Assembly: GCF_900141815.1 (NCBI RefSeq)
Contig: NZ_FQYR01000006.1
Coordinates: 1 to 64,000 of the forward strand
DNA: 64,000 nucleotides
From: Rubritalea squalenifaciens DSM 18772
Lineage (GTDB): Bacteria > Verrucomicrobiota > Verrucomicrobiia > Verrucomicrobiales > Akkermansiaceae
Reading direction: 5' to 3'
Shown here: positions 27,356-36,845 of the stretch, piece by piece
Position numbering within the stretch: position 1 is the stretch's first letter
How the letters are laid out: each line of letters opens with the position of its first letter
Notes under the pieces: model-generated
Databases searched by the model: none
Seen by the model: only the letters and a program-made list of their open reading frames with translations
What the model was told of the DNA's origin: nothing
Program-made: the position numbers and the translations under genes

Positions 27356-30300
27356 TTAATAGGAGCTGTAGAGGGTGGATACTTCACCGTCTGTGAGGGC
27401 ACCATCGTAGAACCTGAAGTCGTCCACAGAACCCTGGAAGAAGTTTCCTTCATTTCGGTTGGTGCCGAGGTGGATACCATCAAATAAGGTGTCGGCTACT
27501 CCGCTCAGCGTCTGAACGAGCTGACCGTTGTAGTAGAGTTTGGTGGTGGAGCCGTCACAGGAAACAACCAGATGAACCCAAGTATTCAGCGGAGCGGCAC
27601 CAAAGCTTACGGTCTGGCTACCACGGTATTGGAAGCCATTGCCCATATCGATCTGGAAGGTGCTTCCAGTATTTGGGGTGTGGTTGCTGAATACAGAGGA
27701 GTAGACGCTTTGACCATCTGCTCCAGATTTCGCCCAGAGGGCTACAGAGAAGGAGCCTGAGTTTGTAAGGTCGAAATCGGCACGGTCATCTACCCCGTCG
27801 AAATCGAGTGCTCCTCCTGTGACTCCAGAACCAGACCAAGTGGCTCCAGAAACGGTGCCGTCGTTAGAGTTTCCGCTGGAGTCTGCAGCCACAGTTCCAG
27901 AGGTTTCATCAAGATTCCAATGAACAAGGTTTGTCGCTGGTGGTGGTGTAGGACCGCCGGCGCGTAGCAGCTTCATGCTCAGGTCAAAGCTGATGTCCGA
28001 ACTGGATGTGTTTTGGTTGTGGATTTCCACGGCGATGAGGTTGCTGCCTTCTACGAGCTGGCTGCCGTCGACAACCACATTCTCGACAGAGTTGTCCGCT
28101 GAGAAAGTGCTAGTTCCTGTTAGGTAGTCGATCGGGCCGGAAGGCAAAAGGGAAGTCCTGTGTACTTCGACGCCGTTGATGTAGATTACAGCGGCATCAT
28201 CGTAGAGGAGGTCAAACTCAACTCCTGTAACACTCGCAAGGTCGGATACGTTTACTACCTTACGGAAGTAGTAGGTGATGTGACCACTTTGTACGGCTGT
28301 TGCTTCATCTCCATCGCCAAAGCCAAGCTGGGCGTTGCCGGATGGCCAGGTCTCGGTGACTCCAGGCTGGCGCCAGGCTGTGCCTTGGTCAGAGCCGTCG
28401 TCTTTGTAGTTCCAGGCGGAGCCGTAGGCGAATACAGGCTCGATGGTTGGATCAGCATGGTCGTAGCTAAGGGAAGCTCCTGAGAAGGAGGTGGTTCCTT
28501 TTACCAATACGTAGTAGATGCTGTTAGTCGGAGAAGTCACAAAAGCGGACTCCTCGTTGTCTGCTCCGGTGGAGGAGAGGTCGAAGTCCGTTGTGGTGGG
28601 AATGCCGCCGGCCTTCACATAGATGTCTGCATTGCCAGTACCACCAGTGAGGGTGATATCCAGATCATAGGAGCCCTCTGGGAGCGTGATGCGGTAGAGC
28701 AGTTCGTCCCCAGCGTTTCCTGCTAGACCAGTTTCGGCGACTTCTTTGCTGAGGTTGACAATCGGCGTGCTGGTTCCGCCATCGCCTGGCACCGTAAGAA
28801 CCGTGCCGGAGGATGGATTCCAGAGCTGGAGGTTTGTCGGGATGGCAAACGGATCAGCATCAGTGTTGCTGCCGGTATTGGCTTCCTGATTGTTGACGAC
28901 GATGGTGCGGAGATCGATGCGGTCATCAAACACCTGCACCCAGTCGAAGCTCATGAAGGAGCCTGCGGCGAGAGTCCAGGTCTTGCTGTCGTCAGCCGCG
29001 CGGAGTGGGGCACCCCAGCAGCCTTCACCAGTGTAGATCGTGGCATTAGGATCAGAGGCAGAAACCTCGATGAAGCCTTCGTCACTGCCTGTACCCGTGG
29101 AGGGCATGAGTGGAGCGGTGCGCTTGACGACGTGGGAGTCGGACTCGAAGACGAGATCCATACCGTGGTCGTAGAAGAGCTGGGCCCAGTTGTTGTATTC
29201 ATCAGAGCCTTCGGATTTGGCGGACTGGTGAGGGCGCATCGGCTTGTGGTAACCAGCAGTCAAATGGCGTGTGGTGACGCTGTTATTGTTCAGGTCGTTC
29301 TGAAGCCAGCTGAGCTGGGTGCCACCAGCGGACATCTCAGAGTTGAGCACGTAGTAGCGCATCAGGTTTCCGCCGATGTTGATGGCGTAGTAGTTGTCGC
29401 TCGTGGTGTCGAAGAGGTTGTAGACGGTCTGGTTTCCGCCGCTCTCGTGATTGCCGCGGTGAGGAAGGATTGGGAAAACTCGGCCATCTGAGGTGATGGT
29501 TTCCTGCCAGTCGTCGAGCCATTCCTGCCATTCGATGTTGTTGTCACTGTTGATCATGTCGCCAGTGAAGGAAACAAAGAGTGGGCGGAGCTTGCCGACG
29601 AGACGGTTGGCCTGCTGGCGTGGAGTGCGGTTGTTACGGGAGTCACCGCCGGCACAGAAGGTAAATGGCTGTGGTGTATCCGGTGCGGTGCGGAAGTAGT
29701 AGCGCTCACTGACTCCGGAGCCGTCTTGTACTAGGAAGTAGTAGTTCGTGTCAGGTGTGAGGCCTGAGAGGCGTGCGAAGCAGTTGTCCATGCCACGGAA
29801 GCTGACTTGGCGGTCGACGGTCTTGCTGAAGGCATAGCTGCCTGCGTCTGTGCCGTGGTCCACGGTATCGTAGTAGACGGTGCCGGCATTTCCAGAGATC
29901 TGCTCCCAGCCCACAGTTGCCGTAGTGGATGGATCATTGACCCAGACTACCCGGTAGCGTTGTGTGGCAGATGCTCCGCCGGATCCGTTAGGATCGGTAA
30001 TCGTGGCCGTAAGGGTGTAGCCAGCATTTCCATTATCGGTTGTATTGACGCCGATGTGGTAGGTTGCGCCGGGTACCAGAGCCGGGGATGAGTTGGCATC
30101 GATTACGACGGACTCGTTAGAAGTGGGCATATTCGGGCGGAAGTCCCAGTCGTTGGTCGTGGGGTTAGCGCCTTGTTTGATGTAGAGGTCGCCATCCTTG
30201 TTGTTTGTGCCAACAAGATCGACTTCGAGCATGGTGGCTGTGGATGGTACCTGGATGGTGTAGTAGACCCAGTTGTTCTTTCTGACTGAGTCAGTAACCG

Positions 30301-30400
30301 TCGAGCCGCTGGTGAGCGGCGTCTGTGCCAGCGCGAGCGGAGTAATCACCGCGCAGCAACCGAGCATGGTCGGTAATAGGGTTATTGGTTTTAGTTTCAT
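27356..30400 (-). CDS. Secreted purple-acid-phosphatase-like protein with PPC, DDG-type and LamG domains (paralogue 1)
   Basis: A 1014-residue exported metallophosphoesterase. Signal peptide 1-25 (ending ALA); PPC domain (27-135); a fibronectin-like strand-rich domain typical of the N-terminus of purple acid phosphatases (147-245); calcineurin-type phosphatase domain (247-475) with GGDSR (D253), FTGDMIN, GNHE at 316-319, GYHKP and ESDSH. The last motif replaces the usual GHxH, so one histidine ligand has become Asp. Then a second PPC (545-650), a domain with YKDDGSDQGTAWR (656-820) and a C-terminal LamG (832-1014). It probably hydrolyses phosphate esters outside the cell, with accessory domains holding it to glycans. 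It is the first of three paralogues in tandem. CATCCATACAC lies directly before the ATG. Confidence 0.8.
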   Translation of the reverse strand: MKLKPITLLPTMLGCCAVITPLALAQTPLTSGSTVTDSVRKNNWVYYTIQVPSTATMLEVDLVGTNNKDGDLYIKQGANPTTNDWDFRPNMPTSNESVVIDANSSPALVPGATYHIGVNTTDNGNAGYTLTATITDPNGSGGASATQRYRVVWVNDPSTTATVGWEQISGNAGTVYYDTVDHGTDAGSYAFSKTVDRQVSFRGMDNCFARLSGLTPDTNYYFLVQDGSGVSERYYFRTAPDTPQPFTFCAGGDSRNNRTPRQQANRLVGKLRPLFVSFTGDMINSDNNIEWQEWLDDWQETITSDGRVFPILPHRGNHESGGNQTVYNLFDTTSDNYYAINIGGNLMRYYVLNSEMSAGGTQLSWLQNDLNNNSVTTRHLTAGYHKPMRPHQSAKSEGSDEYNNWAQLFYDHGMDLVFESDSHVVKRTAPLMPSTGTGSDEGFIEVSASDPNATIYTGEGCWGAPLRAADDSKTWTLAAGSFMSFDWVQVFDDRIDLRTIVVNNQEANTGSNTDADPFAIPTNLQLWNPSSGTVLTVPGDGGTSTPIVNLSKEVAETGLAGNAGDELLYRITLPEGSYDLDITLTGGTGNADIYVKAGGIPTTTDFDLSSTGADNEESAFVTSPTNSIYYVLVKGTTSFSGASLSYDHADPTIEPVFAYGSAWNYKDDGSDQGTAWRQPGVTETWPSGNAQLGFGDGDEATAVQSGHITYYFRKVVNVSDLASVTGVEFDLLYDDAAVIYINGVEVHRTSLLPSGPIDYLTGTSTFSADNSVENVVVDGSQLVEGSNLIAVEIHNQNTSSSDISFDLSMKLLRAGGPTPPPATNLVHWNLDETSGTVAADSSGNSNDGTVSGATWSGSGVTGGALDFDGVDDRADFDLTNSGSFSVALWAKSGADGQSVYSSVFSNHTPNTGSTFQIDMGNGFQYRGSQTVSFGAAPLNTWVHLVVSCDGSTTKLYYNGQLVQTLSGVADTLFDGIHLGTNRNEGNFFQGSVDDFRFYDGALTDGEVSTLYSSY

Positions 30401-30413
30401 GTGTATGGATGTT
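30401..30413 (-). promoter_or_regulatory. Leader motif (CCATAC type), minus-strand copy
   Basis: Read on the minus strand, AACATCCATACAC abuts the ATG at 30400 and matches 10 of 13 positions of the motif before the protease genes at 9042 and 13886. Confidence 0.4.
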
Positions 30414-30694
30414 CAATTTAGGTATTGGACGTGGGCACTTGCCCGATACCTAACAAAGCAAGAAAAGGTTACGCTAAGGTTACGGGGTGGTGGTGAATTC
30501 GCGCAGAAATTGGGAGGTTTGCGTGTCGAGGGATAGTCTGAATGGCTGTAGTTCCTTGGGCTGTATAGCTTGGTGAAGTTTTTGTGTTATAGCTTGTTGT
30601 TGGTTCTGGTGTGCTGAATTTAAAGTTTGAGGTTGTCGAATAGCATACACCTCATGATGAGGTGTCTCTTGAGGCTATCAGGCAAAGGGCACGG
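30414..30694. promoter_or_regulatory. Intergenic region upstream of phosphatase-like gene 1
   Basis: No gene is supported in this stretch between two minus-strand paralogues. It contains a perfect 19-bp palindrome at 30647-30665 but no convincing -35/-10 pair by eye. Confidence 0.35.
30647..30665. promoter_or_regulatory. Perfect 19-bp palindrome, candidate operator
   Basis: ACACCTCAT, a central G, and ATGAGGTGT form 9-bp perfect arms about 247 bp upstream of the ATG at 30400. No T-run follows on either strand, so it is not a terminator. It could bind a dimeric regulator. Confidence 0.35.
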
Positions 30695-30726
30695 AAAAGG
30701 GAATGAGCTTCGTAAAGCCCATTCCC
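30695..30726 (-). terminator. Intrinsic terminator of phosphatase-like gene 2
   Basis: A 12-bp stem (30699-30710 with 30715-30726, one wobble pair) is followed on the minus strand by four T residues (30695-30698), 34 bp beyond the stop at 30760. Confidence 0.75.
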
Positions 30727-30759
30727 CTCTCTAAGTTACGCTATGAAAATGTAGTGAAA

Positions 30760-32379
30760 TTAGTCTCCTGGTACGGTGAGGACCGTGCCGGATTCCGGCT
30801 CCCAAAGTTCCAGGTTGGCTGGGATGTTGAACGGTGTCTCGTCTGTGTTTTGGCCTACCTTGGCTTCTTTGGCGGAAACTTTAACCGTGCGTAGCTCGAT
30901 GCGGTCCTTGTGGACATGAGTCCAGTCAAAGCTGTTGAAGGTGCCAGCGGCGGCGATCCATGGCTTTAGGTCTTGGGCTGCACGCAGAGGTGCACCCCAG
31001 CAGCCCTCACCTGTGTAGACGGTGGCTTTCGGGTCGTTGGAGGATTCAATGAATCCCTCAGTGCTGCCTTCGCCATTGAATGGTCTGACGGGCTTGGTGC
31101 GTTTCACCGCGTGTGAGTCGGACTCAAAGACTAGATCCACGCCGTGCAGGTAGAAAAGGGGAGCCCAGTGGTCATACTCGTCGGTACCTTCTTTTTTAGC
31201 TGCGACAACGGGGCGCATCGGTTTGTGGTATCCGGCGACAAGGTGTCTGGTCTTGCTGGAATGAGAGCGAAGGTCTGTCTGTAGCCAGTCGAGCTGTTCT
31301 CCGCCAGCACTGATCTCAGAGTTCAAGACATAGAAGCGCATCAGATCACGGCTGAAGTTGAGCGCGTAGTAGTTGTCCGGGGTGGTATCAAAGAGATTGT
31401 AGATGGTACTATTGCCGTTTCTCTCGTGGTTGCCCCGATGTGGAAGGATAGGAATGATGCGGCCATCATGGGTGATGGTTTGCTGCCAGTCATCCAGCCA
31501 TTCATGCCACTCGACGGAGATGTCTTGGTTGATCATGTCGCCAGTGAAGGCGACGAAGAGCGGGCGAAGCTTGGAAACGAGGCGGTTGGCTTGTTGACGA
31601 GGTTCCCGGAAGTTTCGTGAATCGCCTCCTGCGCAGAAGCTGAATGGTTTCTGTTCTGTTGCGGCGGTCTGGAAGTAATAGCGGTTGCTGGTGCCTGACT
31701 GGTCTTGGATGACGAAGTAGTACTTGGTGTCTGGCTGGAGTTTTTCCAAGCGGACGAAACAATTGCGCATGTCGAAGTGTTTGATCTCGCGGTCGACGGA
31801 CTTTTTAAAGGTATACTTGGAGGCGTCTGTGCCGTGGTCCTGGGTGTCGTAGTAGACTGTGCCAGCCTCGCCGGAGATTTGCTCCCAGGCTACTGTGGCT
31901 GTCGTGGCAGGGTCATTAACCCAAGTAATGCGGTAGCGGCGGGTAGCGGATGGGGTGCCGCCATCACTGTTTGGTAGAATGAATGCCGCACGGAGGCTGT
32001 ACTCGGCTTTCTTATCCAGCTGGCTGCCTACCGCGATGTGGTAGGTGGCGCCAGGGACGAGTTTAGGATCTGAGTTTGCATCGATGGTGACTAGCTCGTT
32101 GGCTCCTTGTACGAAGGGGCGGAAGTCCCAGTGATCTCTGGTAGGTTTTCCATCCTTGCGGATATAGAGGTCCGTGTCCTGATCTGGCTTTACGTTTGCC
32201 AGTGAGACCTCAAGCCCTTCTGCGTTTTCTGGTACTTGGATCGTGTAATGGACAAGACGTGACTTGTTGACGGCGTCTCTGACGGAGATTCCGTTATTCA
32301 GAGGTGTCTGGGCAGAGACGTTTACGCTGAGTAGCGTAAAGACTGCCGCAGAGATCGTGAGGAAATGACTGCGTTTCAT
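30760..32379 (-). CDS. Secreted purple-acid-phosphatase-like protein, short form (paralogue 2)
   Basis: A 539-residue exported phosphatase-like protein and the minimal version of the family here: signal peptide (about 1-23, ending VSA), one PPC domain, the fibronectin-like domain and the calcineurin-type domain, with no C-terminal accessory modules. It ends at SGTVLTVPGD, exactly where the paralogues continue into PPC or DDG-type modules. Metal motifs are the same: GGDSR, FTGDMINQD, RGNHE, GYHKP and ESDSH. The ATG at 32379 is chosen because it opens directly into the signal peptide; the frame is open further up to 32430 but that stretch has no signal character. It is flanked on both sides by its paralogues, each with its own terminator, so it is probably transcribed alone. 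Confidence 0.8.
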   Translation of the reverse strand: MKRSHFLTISAAVFTLLSVNVSAQTPLNNGISVRDAVNKSRLVHYTIQVPENAEGLEVSLANVKPDQDTDLYIRKDGKPTRDHWDFRPFVQGANELVTIDANSDPKLVPGATYHIAVGSQLDKKAEYSLRAAFILPNSDGGTPSATRRYRITWVNDPATTATVAWEQISGEAGTVYYDTQDHGTDASKYTFKKSVDREIKHFDMRNCFVRLEKLQPDTKYYFVIQDQSGTSNRYYFQTAATEQKPFSFCAGGDSRNFREPRQQANRLVSKLRPLFVAFTGDMINQDISVEWHEWLDDWQQTITHDGRIIPILPHRGNHERNGNSTIYNLFDTTPDNYYALNFSRDLMRFYVLNSEISAGGEQLDWLQTDLRSHSSKTRHLVAGYHKPMRPVVAAKKEGTDEYDHWAPLFYLHGVDLVFESDSHAVKRTKPVRPFNGEGSTEGFIESSNDPKATVYTGEGCWGAPLRAAQDLKPWIAAAGTFNSFDWTHVHKDRIELRTVKVSAKEAKVGQNTDETPFNIPANLELWEPESGTVLTVPGD

Positions 32380-32532
32380 GTGAGTAGAGATGGTGAGGTG
32401 AGGTTGGGGAGCATGTGTGCCCCCATCCATACGTCACAAGATAGCGTATTTTAACGAGATATTATAAGTAATTTGCGCATGATTTATGTGGTCCTGCGTC
32501 CATGCTCTATTTTGAGGCGTATCAACGGGCAC

Positions 32533-32563
32533 AAAAAAATGTGGTCAGGAGGCCTGACCACAT
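32533..32563 (-). terminator. Intrinsic terminator of phosphatase-like gene 3
   Basis: A perfect 11-bp stem (32539-32549 with 32553-32563) and seven A residues at 32533-32539, which read as a T-run on the minus strand, lie 40 bp past the stop at 32603. Confidence 0.85.
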
Positions 32564-32602
32564 GAGGTTATCAAAGAGTTCCTAGCTTACGATCTGCAGA
32601 GA

Positions 32603-35272
32603 TTACTGCGCACTGCGGTTGACCAGCATGTTCAGATCGAAACTGATGTCCGAGCTGGAGGTGTTCTGGTTGTGGATCTCCACAGCAATGAGGTTGTTTC
32701 CTTCTACCAGAAGGCTGCTGGCGACATTCACGGTTTCGGTGGAGTTGTCAGCGGAGAAGGTGGAAGTTCCTGTCTGGTAGTTGATCGGGCCGGATGGCAG
32801 CAGTGAGGTTCTGTGAACTTCTGTGCCGTTGATGTAGATCACCGCGGCATCGTCATAAAGAAGGTCGAACTGAATGCCGGTAATGTTACTGACATTTGTG
32901 ATGTTCACTTCTTTACGGAAGTAATAAGTGATGTGGCTTCCTTGAAGGGTAGTGCTTTCATCACCGTCGCCATAACCAAGCTGGGCGCTGCCGGATGGCC
33001 AGGTCTCAGTAACGCCGGGTTGACGCCATGCTGTACCTTGATCTGAACCGTCGTCCTTGTAGTTCCAGCTAGCGCCGTTGGAGAAAATGGTTTCGTCCGT
33101 GGTGCTCGGCGGAGGAGTTTCTCCAGAGCGAGTGGTCAGCATTTGCAGGTCGAAGCTGATGTCCGAGCTCGTGGTAGAGCGGTTGTGCACTTCTACTGCG
33201 ATGAGGTTGGCTCCCTCTACGAGGAGACTTGGGCTGACGCTGAAGTTCTCCGTGGCGTTGTCACTGGAAGTAGCAGTTGATGGAGTATTGTAACTGAAGT
33301 TAGTTCCGGCATCCATGGTGGCGGTGCGGTGCACTTCGGTACCGTTGATGTAGATGATGGCTCCATCATCAAAGAGCAGACTGAAGTCGAGGTCGGTCAC
33401 GTCAGCAACATTCGTGATGTTGATTTCCTTGCGGAAGTAGTAGGTGAGGTGGCTGCTCTGCAGAGTGGTCGTTTCATCACTATCGCCGTAGCCAAGTTGA
33501 GCACTGCCAGAAGGCCAAGTCTCAGTGACCCCGGATTGACGCCATGCGGTGCCTTGGTCGGAGCCGTCATCCTTGTAGTTCCAGGAGGAACCGAAGGCGA
33601 TGGTCGTTTCCTGGTTACCAGGATTAGGGTTGCCGCCTGTGCTGTCGTCACCCGGAACGGAGAGAACGGTGCCGGAGGCTGGAGTCCAGAGCTGAAGGTT
33701 GCTCGGGATGGCGAACGGGTCGGCATCTGTGTTGCTACCAGTGTTGGCTTCCTGGCTGTTTACTACCACAGTACGCAGGTCGATACGGTCGGAGTATACC
33801 TGTACCCAGTCGAAGCTGTTGAAGGAGCCCGCAGCAAGAGTCCAGTTCTTGCTGTCGTCTGCTGAGCGGAGTGGAGCACCCCAGCAGCCTTCACCTGTGT
33901 AGACGGTAGCATTTGGGTCAGAGGAGGAAACCGCGATGAATCCTTCGTCACTACCTGCACCAGTGGAGGGCATGAGTGGACCTGTACGCTTAACGACGTG
34001 GGAGTCAGACTCGAAGACGAGGTCCATGCCGTGGTCGTAGAAGAGCTGAGCCCAGTTGTTGTATTCGTCAGAACCTTCGGATTTGCCTGACTGGTGTGGG
34101 CGCATTGGTTTGTGGTAGCCAGCACAGAGGTGGCGTGTGGTGCCGCTGTTGCTGTTCAAGTCGTTCTGCAACCAGCTGAGCTGGGTGCCGCCTGCACTGA
34201 CCTCTGAGTTGAGGACATAGAAGCGCATGAGATCGCCACCGATGTTCAGTGCGTAGTAGTTGTTAGAGGTGGTGTCGAAGATGTTGTAGACAGTCTGGTT
34301 GCCACCACTCTCGTGGTTACCACGGTGAGGGAGGATTGGGAAGATGCGGCCATCAGAAGTGATCGTCTCTTGCCAGTCATCCAGCCACTCCTGCCATTCT
34401 ACGGCAACATCACTGTTGATCATGTCGCCGGTGAAGGCAACGAAGAGTGGCCGAAGCTTGCCAACAAGGCGGTTGGCCTGCTGGCGTGGAGTACGGTTGT
34501 TACGGGAGTCACCGCCAGCACAGAAAGTAAATGGTTGAGCTGTGGCCGGAGCGGTGCGGAAGTAGTAACGGTCACTGACGCCTGAGTTGTCTTCGATGAC
34601 GAAGTAGTAGTTGGTGTCAGGGGTGAGGCCGCTGAGGCGTGCGAAGCTGTTATTCATGCCGTGGTAGGAAACCTGGCGGTCGACAGTCTTGCTGAAAGAG
34701 TAGTTTGCAACCGTGGTGCCGTGATCGCTTGTGTCAAAGTGAACGGTGCCTGCGCTGCCAGCGACCTGCTCCCAGCCGATAGTGGCTGTGGTGGACGGGT
34801 CAGTTACCCAAGTGACACGGAGACGGCGTACGTCTGCTGCACCGCCAGGATTGCCGCCACCATTAGGATTGGTGACTGTCGCGGTCAGGGTATAGCCGGC
34901 AGAGCCCTTGTCTGCCGTGTGGATGCCGATGTGGTAGGTAGCTCCAGGGGCAAGCACCGGGTTGGAGTTGGCATCGACAGTAACGGACTCGTTACTGCTG
35001 TTTTGGTATGGGCGGAAGTCCCAGTTACTAGTAGTAGGGTTAGCTCCCTGACGGATGTAAAGGTCAGCATCCTTATTGTTCGTGCCGACGAGGTCGACTT
35101 GAAGACCTGTGCTGGTGGATGGAACTTGGATGGTGTAGTAGTTCCAGTTGTTCTTACGAACTGAGTCTGTGACTGTGGAGCCACTCGTCAGTGAGGTTTG
35201 TGCTGCCGCTACTGCTGTTAGGCAGGCGAAGCTACCGATCATAGCCGGTATCAGGTTTGTTTGTTTGTTCAT
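32603..35272 (-). CDS. Secreted purple-acid-phosphatase-like protein with two DDG-type domains (paralogue 3)
   Basis: An 889-residue exported phosphatase-like protein. Signal peptide about 1-24 (ending AAA), PPC domain (26-130), fibronectin-like domain, and calcineurin-type phosphatase domain (about 245-475) with GGDSR, FTGDMINSD, RGNHE, GYHKP and ESDSH. In place of the second PPC and LamG of paralogue 1 it carries two copies of the domain with YKDDGSDQGTAWR (about 560-715 and 725-887), each ending in SSDISFDL. That domain has an alternating-strand pattern like a jellyroll and occurs in many secreted planctomycete and verrucomicrobial proteins; glycan binding is a guess. The sequence before the ATG (AACACCATA) weakly resembles the CCATAC leader motif. 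Confidence 0.8.
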   Translation of the reverse strand: MNKQTNLIPAMIGSFACLTAVAAAQTSLTSGSTVTDSVRKNNWNYYTIQVPSTSTGLQVDLVGTNNKDADLYIRQGANPTTSNWDFRPYQNSSNESVTVDANSNPVLAPGATYHIGIHTADKGSAGYTLTATVTNPNGGGNPGGAADVRRLRVTWVTDPSTTATIGWEQVAGSAGTVHFDTSDHGTTVANYSFSKTVDRQVSYHGMNNSFARLSGLTPDTNYYFVIEDNSGVSDRYYFRTAPATAQPFTFCAGGDSRNNRTPRQQANRLVGKLRPLFVAFTGDMINSDVAVEWQEWLDDWQETITSDGRIFPILPHRGNHESGGNQTVYNIFDTTSNNYYALNIGGDLMRFYVLNSEVSAGGTQLSWLQNDLNSNSGTTRHLCAGYHKPMRPHQSGKSEGSDEYNNWAQLFYDHGMDLVFESDSHVVKRTGPLMPSTGAGSDEGFIAVSSSDPNATVYTGEGCWGAPLRSADDSKNWTLAAGSFNSFDWVQVYSDRIDLRTVVVNSQEANTGSNTDADPFAIPSNLQLWTPASGTVLSVPGDDSTGGNPNPGNQETTIAFGSSWNYKDDGSDQGTAWRQSGVTETWPSGSAQLGYGDSDETTTLQSSHLTYYFRKEINITNVADVTDLDFSLLFDDGAIIYINGTEVHRTATMDAGTNFSYNTPSTATSSDNATENFSVSPSLLVEGANLIAVEVHNRSTTSSDISFDLQMLTTRSGETPPPSTTDETIFSNGASWNYKDDGSDQGTAWRQPGVTETWPSGSAQLGYGDGDESTTLQGSHITYYFRKEVNITNVSNITGIQFDLLYDDAAVIYINGTEVHRTSLLPSGPINYQTGTSTFSADNSTETVNVASSLLVEGNNLIAVEIHNQNTSSSDISFDLNMLVNRSAQ

Positions 35273-35671
35273 TATGGTGTTATCATGTTCATTGCCCTGT
35301 GATGAGACTTCAGGCAGTGATTTACTGCGATGGGGTGCAGCAAAAGGGGTAGATGCATAGGGATGATGTTACTTTCAAATAGCTGAGTATGTGAGCGATA
35401 ATCCAGATGCGTCGTTCTTTGAGAGGGGTTTGTATCATTAGAGAGGAGGTATACAAAGTGACGAAAGTGTTGGAATGATCTGTCTATCTGATTGTGACAG
35501 AGTTGATTGAGGTTTTTTGTGTGACATGTTCTAGTGTAAGTGTCTCGTGTTCAGCGAGGTGAGTGGTTAGAGGGGGGCTCGGGGTGAGTGGGGTGTCCTG
35601 TTTCGACTTGTTAGATAGGGCTCTGTGACAATTTTCAGTCTTGACCAGATGAGTAACTTCGAGCGCTAAAC
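35273..35671. promoter_or_regulatory. Intergenic region upstream of phosphatase-like gene 3
   Basis: No gene is supported in this 399-bp gap between two minus-strand phosphatase genes. It contains an inverted repeat tctgtc-N11-gacaga at 35479-35501 and a looser tttgta/tacaaa pair near 35429-35458. No hairpin with a T-run was found for the gene ending at 35672. No convincing Pho-box direct repeat was seen. Confidence 0.35.
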
Positions 35672-36649
35672 TCAGTGAGAAATCTCCGAAAGGCGGAGGG
35701 TGTGGGTGAGTATGATGTTCTCCTCAAGGTCACGCACGGTGAAGGTGGCGCTGGGATCCTCGGACCATTGGAAAGTAATGGATGCGTAGCTGTGTTTTGC
35801 GTGGGCTACTTGAGTTCTGTACAGGTTTGGTAGATGATCCTCGTCCTGGTTGATGCCGGCATGGGTCCATTCGTGGACGGGGTAGGAGAGGAGGTCATTG
35901 CGCTGAGATGTTTCGGCAAAATGTTGGTCGCCTGAAATAAAGATGAGGCCGCTGGTCTTCTTTTGGCGGAGTAGCGAGAAAAGCCTGTCTTGTTCAGTGG
36001 GGACATCAGCCCAGCCTTCGAAGCGGGTGCCGGAGGGGAGGAGAACTTGTTGGGAGGACACGATGAGGCGAAACTCAGAGGCTTTATCCAATTGCTGAGC
36101 TAACCAGAGCCACTGTTGCTCATCGAGTACACGGGTATCAGAGTTGGCGTAGCGGGTGTCGAGCATGATGACTTGGACACGTTTGCCAACTGGTCCGAAG
36201 ATTTGAGCTGAGTATACTCCGGGCTGGCTGCGGACTTGGGGGGCGTCTGGGAAGCCCCAGAAGTCCATGAAGATCGTTTTGGATTCATCGCGCTTCGGGT
36301 AATGGGCCCCGGCAGAGTCTTGGCCTAGATCGTGGTCATCCCAGGTGGCCATGGTGGGGATGTGCGAGATGGCTTGGAAGGCTTCCAGTTCGGCGAGTTG
36401 TAGATAGTCCTGCTTCAGCTGGAGCATGCTGTCGGTATCGGCATAAATATTGTCTCCCATCCAGAGCATGAGATCAGCATCGAGTGTCGCATATTTATCT
36501 AGTGCTGGAGCAGGCTCGTAATGGCGGAGACAGGCTAGGATGCCGATCGTTTTCAGGGGCTTGGTAGTTTCACCGCTGGCGGGTGATACGCTGGATGGCA
36601 CTCTGGAGAAGAGCGTGATGATGAGTCCGATAAGCAAGGTGAACCTCAT
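35672..36649 (-). CDS. Exported PhoD-like alkaline phosphatase/phosphodiesterase
   Basis: A 325-residue exported metallophosphoesterase of the PhoD type. N-terminal hydrophobic segment (about 4-22); then the family motifs MGDNIYAD (64-71), WDDHD (103-107) and SGDQH (239-243), which hold the metal ligands in PhoD-like enzymes (GDNxYAD, WDDHD, SGDxH). It is shorter than Bacillus PhoD (about 550) and lacks its N-terminal beta domain, as in many PhoD-like proteins of Gram-negative marine bacteria. It probably releases phosphate from mono- or diesters in the periplasm or outside. It sits directly upstream of the three purple-acid-phosphatase-like genes in the same orientation. No Tat motif is evident. 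Confidence 0.85.
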   Translation of the reverse strand: MRFTLLIGLIITLFSRVPSSVSPASGETTKPLKTIGILACLRHYEPAPALDKYATLDADLMLWMGDNIYADTDSMLQLKQDYLQLAELEAFQAISHIPTMATWDDHDLGQDSAGAHYPKRDESKTIFMDFWGFPDAPQVRSQPGVYSAQIFGPVGKRVQVIMLDTRYANSDTRVLDEQQWLWLAQQLDKASEFRLIVSSQQVLLPSGTRFEGWADVPTEQDRLFSLLRQKKTSGLIFISGDQHFAETSQRNDLLSYPVHEWTHAGINQDEDHLPNLYRTQVAHAKHSYASITFQWSEDPSATFTVRDLEENIILTHTLRLSEISH

Positions 36650-36845
36650 TCCGAAACCCTATGTAATGTGGGGCCCGGGTAGAAGGTGTCTGTGGTGTCA
36701 AATTAGCCAAGGATAGGGAATATAAAGTGGAATGTCGTGGAATGAAATGAAGCAAGCGAACGGGCTGTCGTATGGAGAGTAACCTGATTTCTAAATGGTT
36801 CTCCGCCCATTTTGGAAGTAGGATAACCTTTCACGTATTGTTGGA

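Noticed and set aside
35479-35501. Pho box upstream of the phosphatase genes
   Set aside because: The tctgtc-N11-gacaga element is an inverted repeat; Pho boxes are direct repeats with 11-bp period, which is not met.
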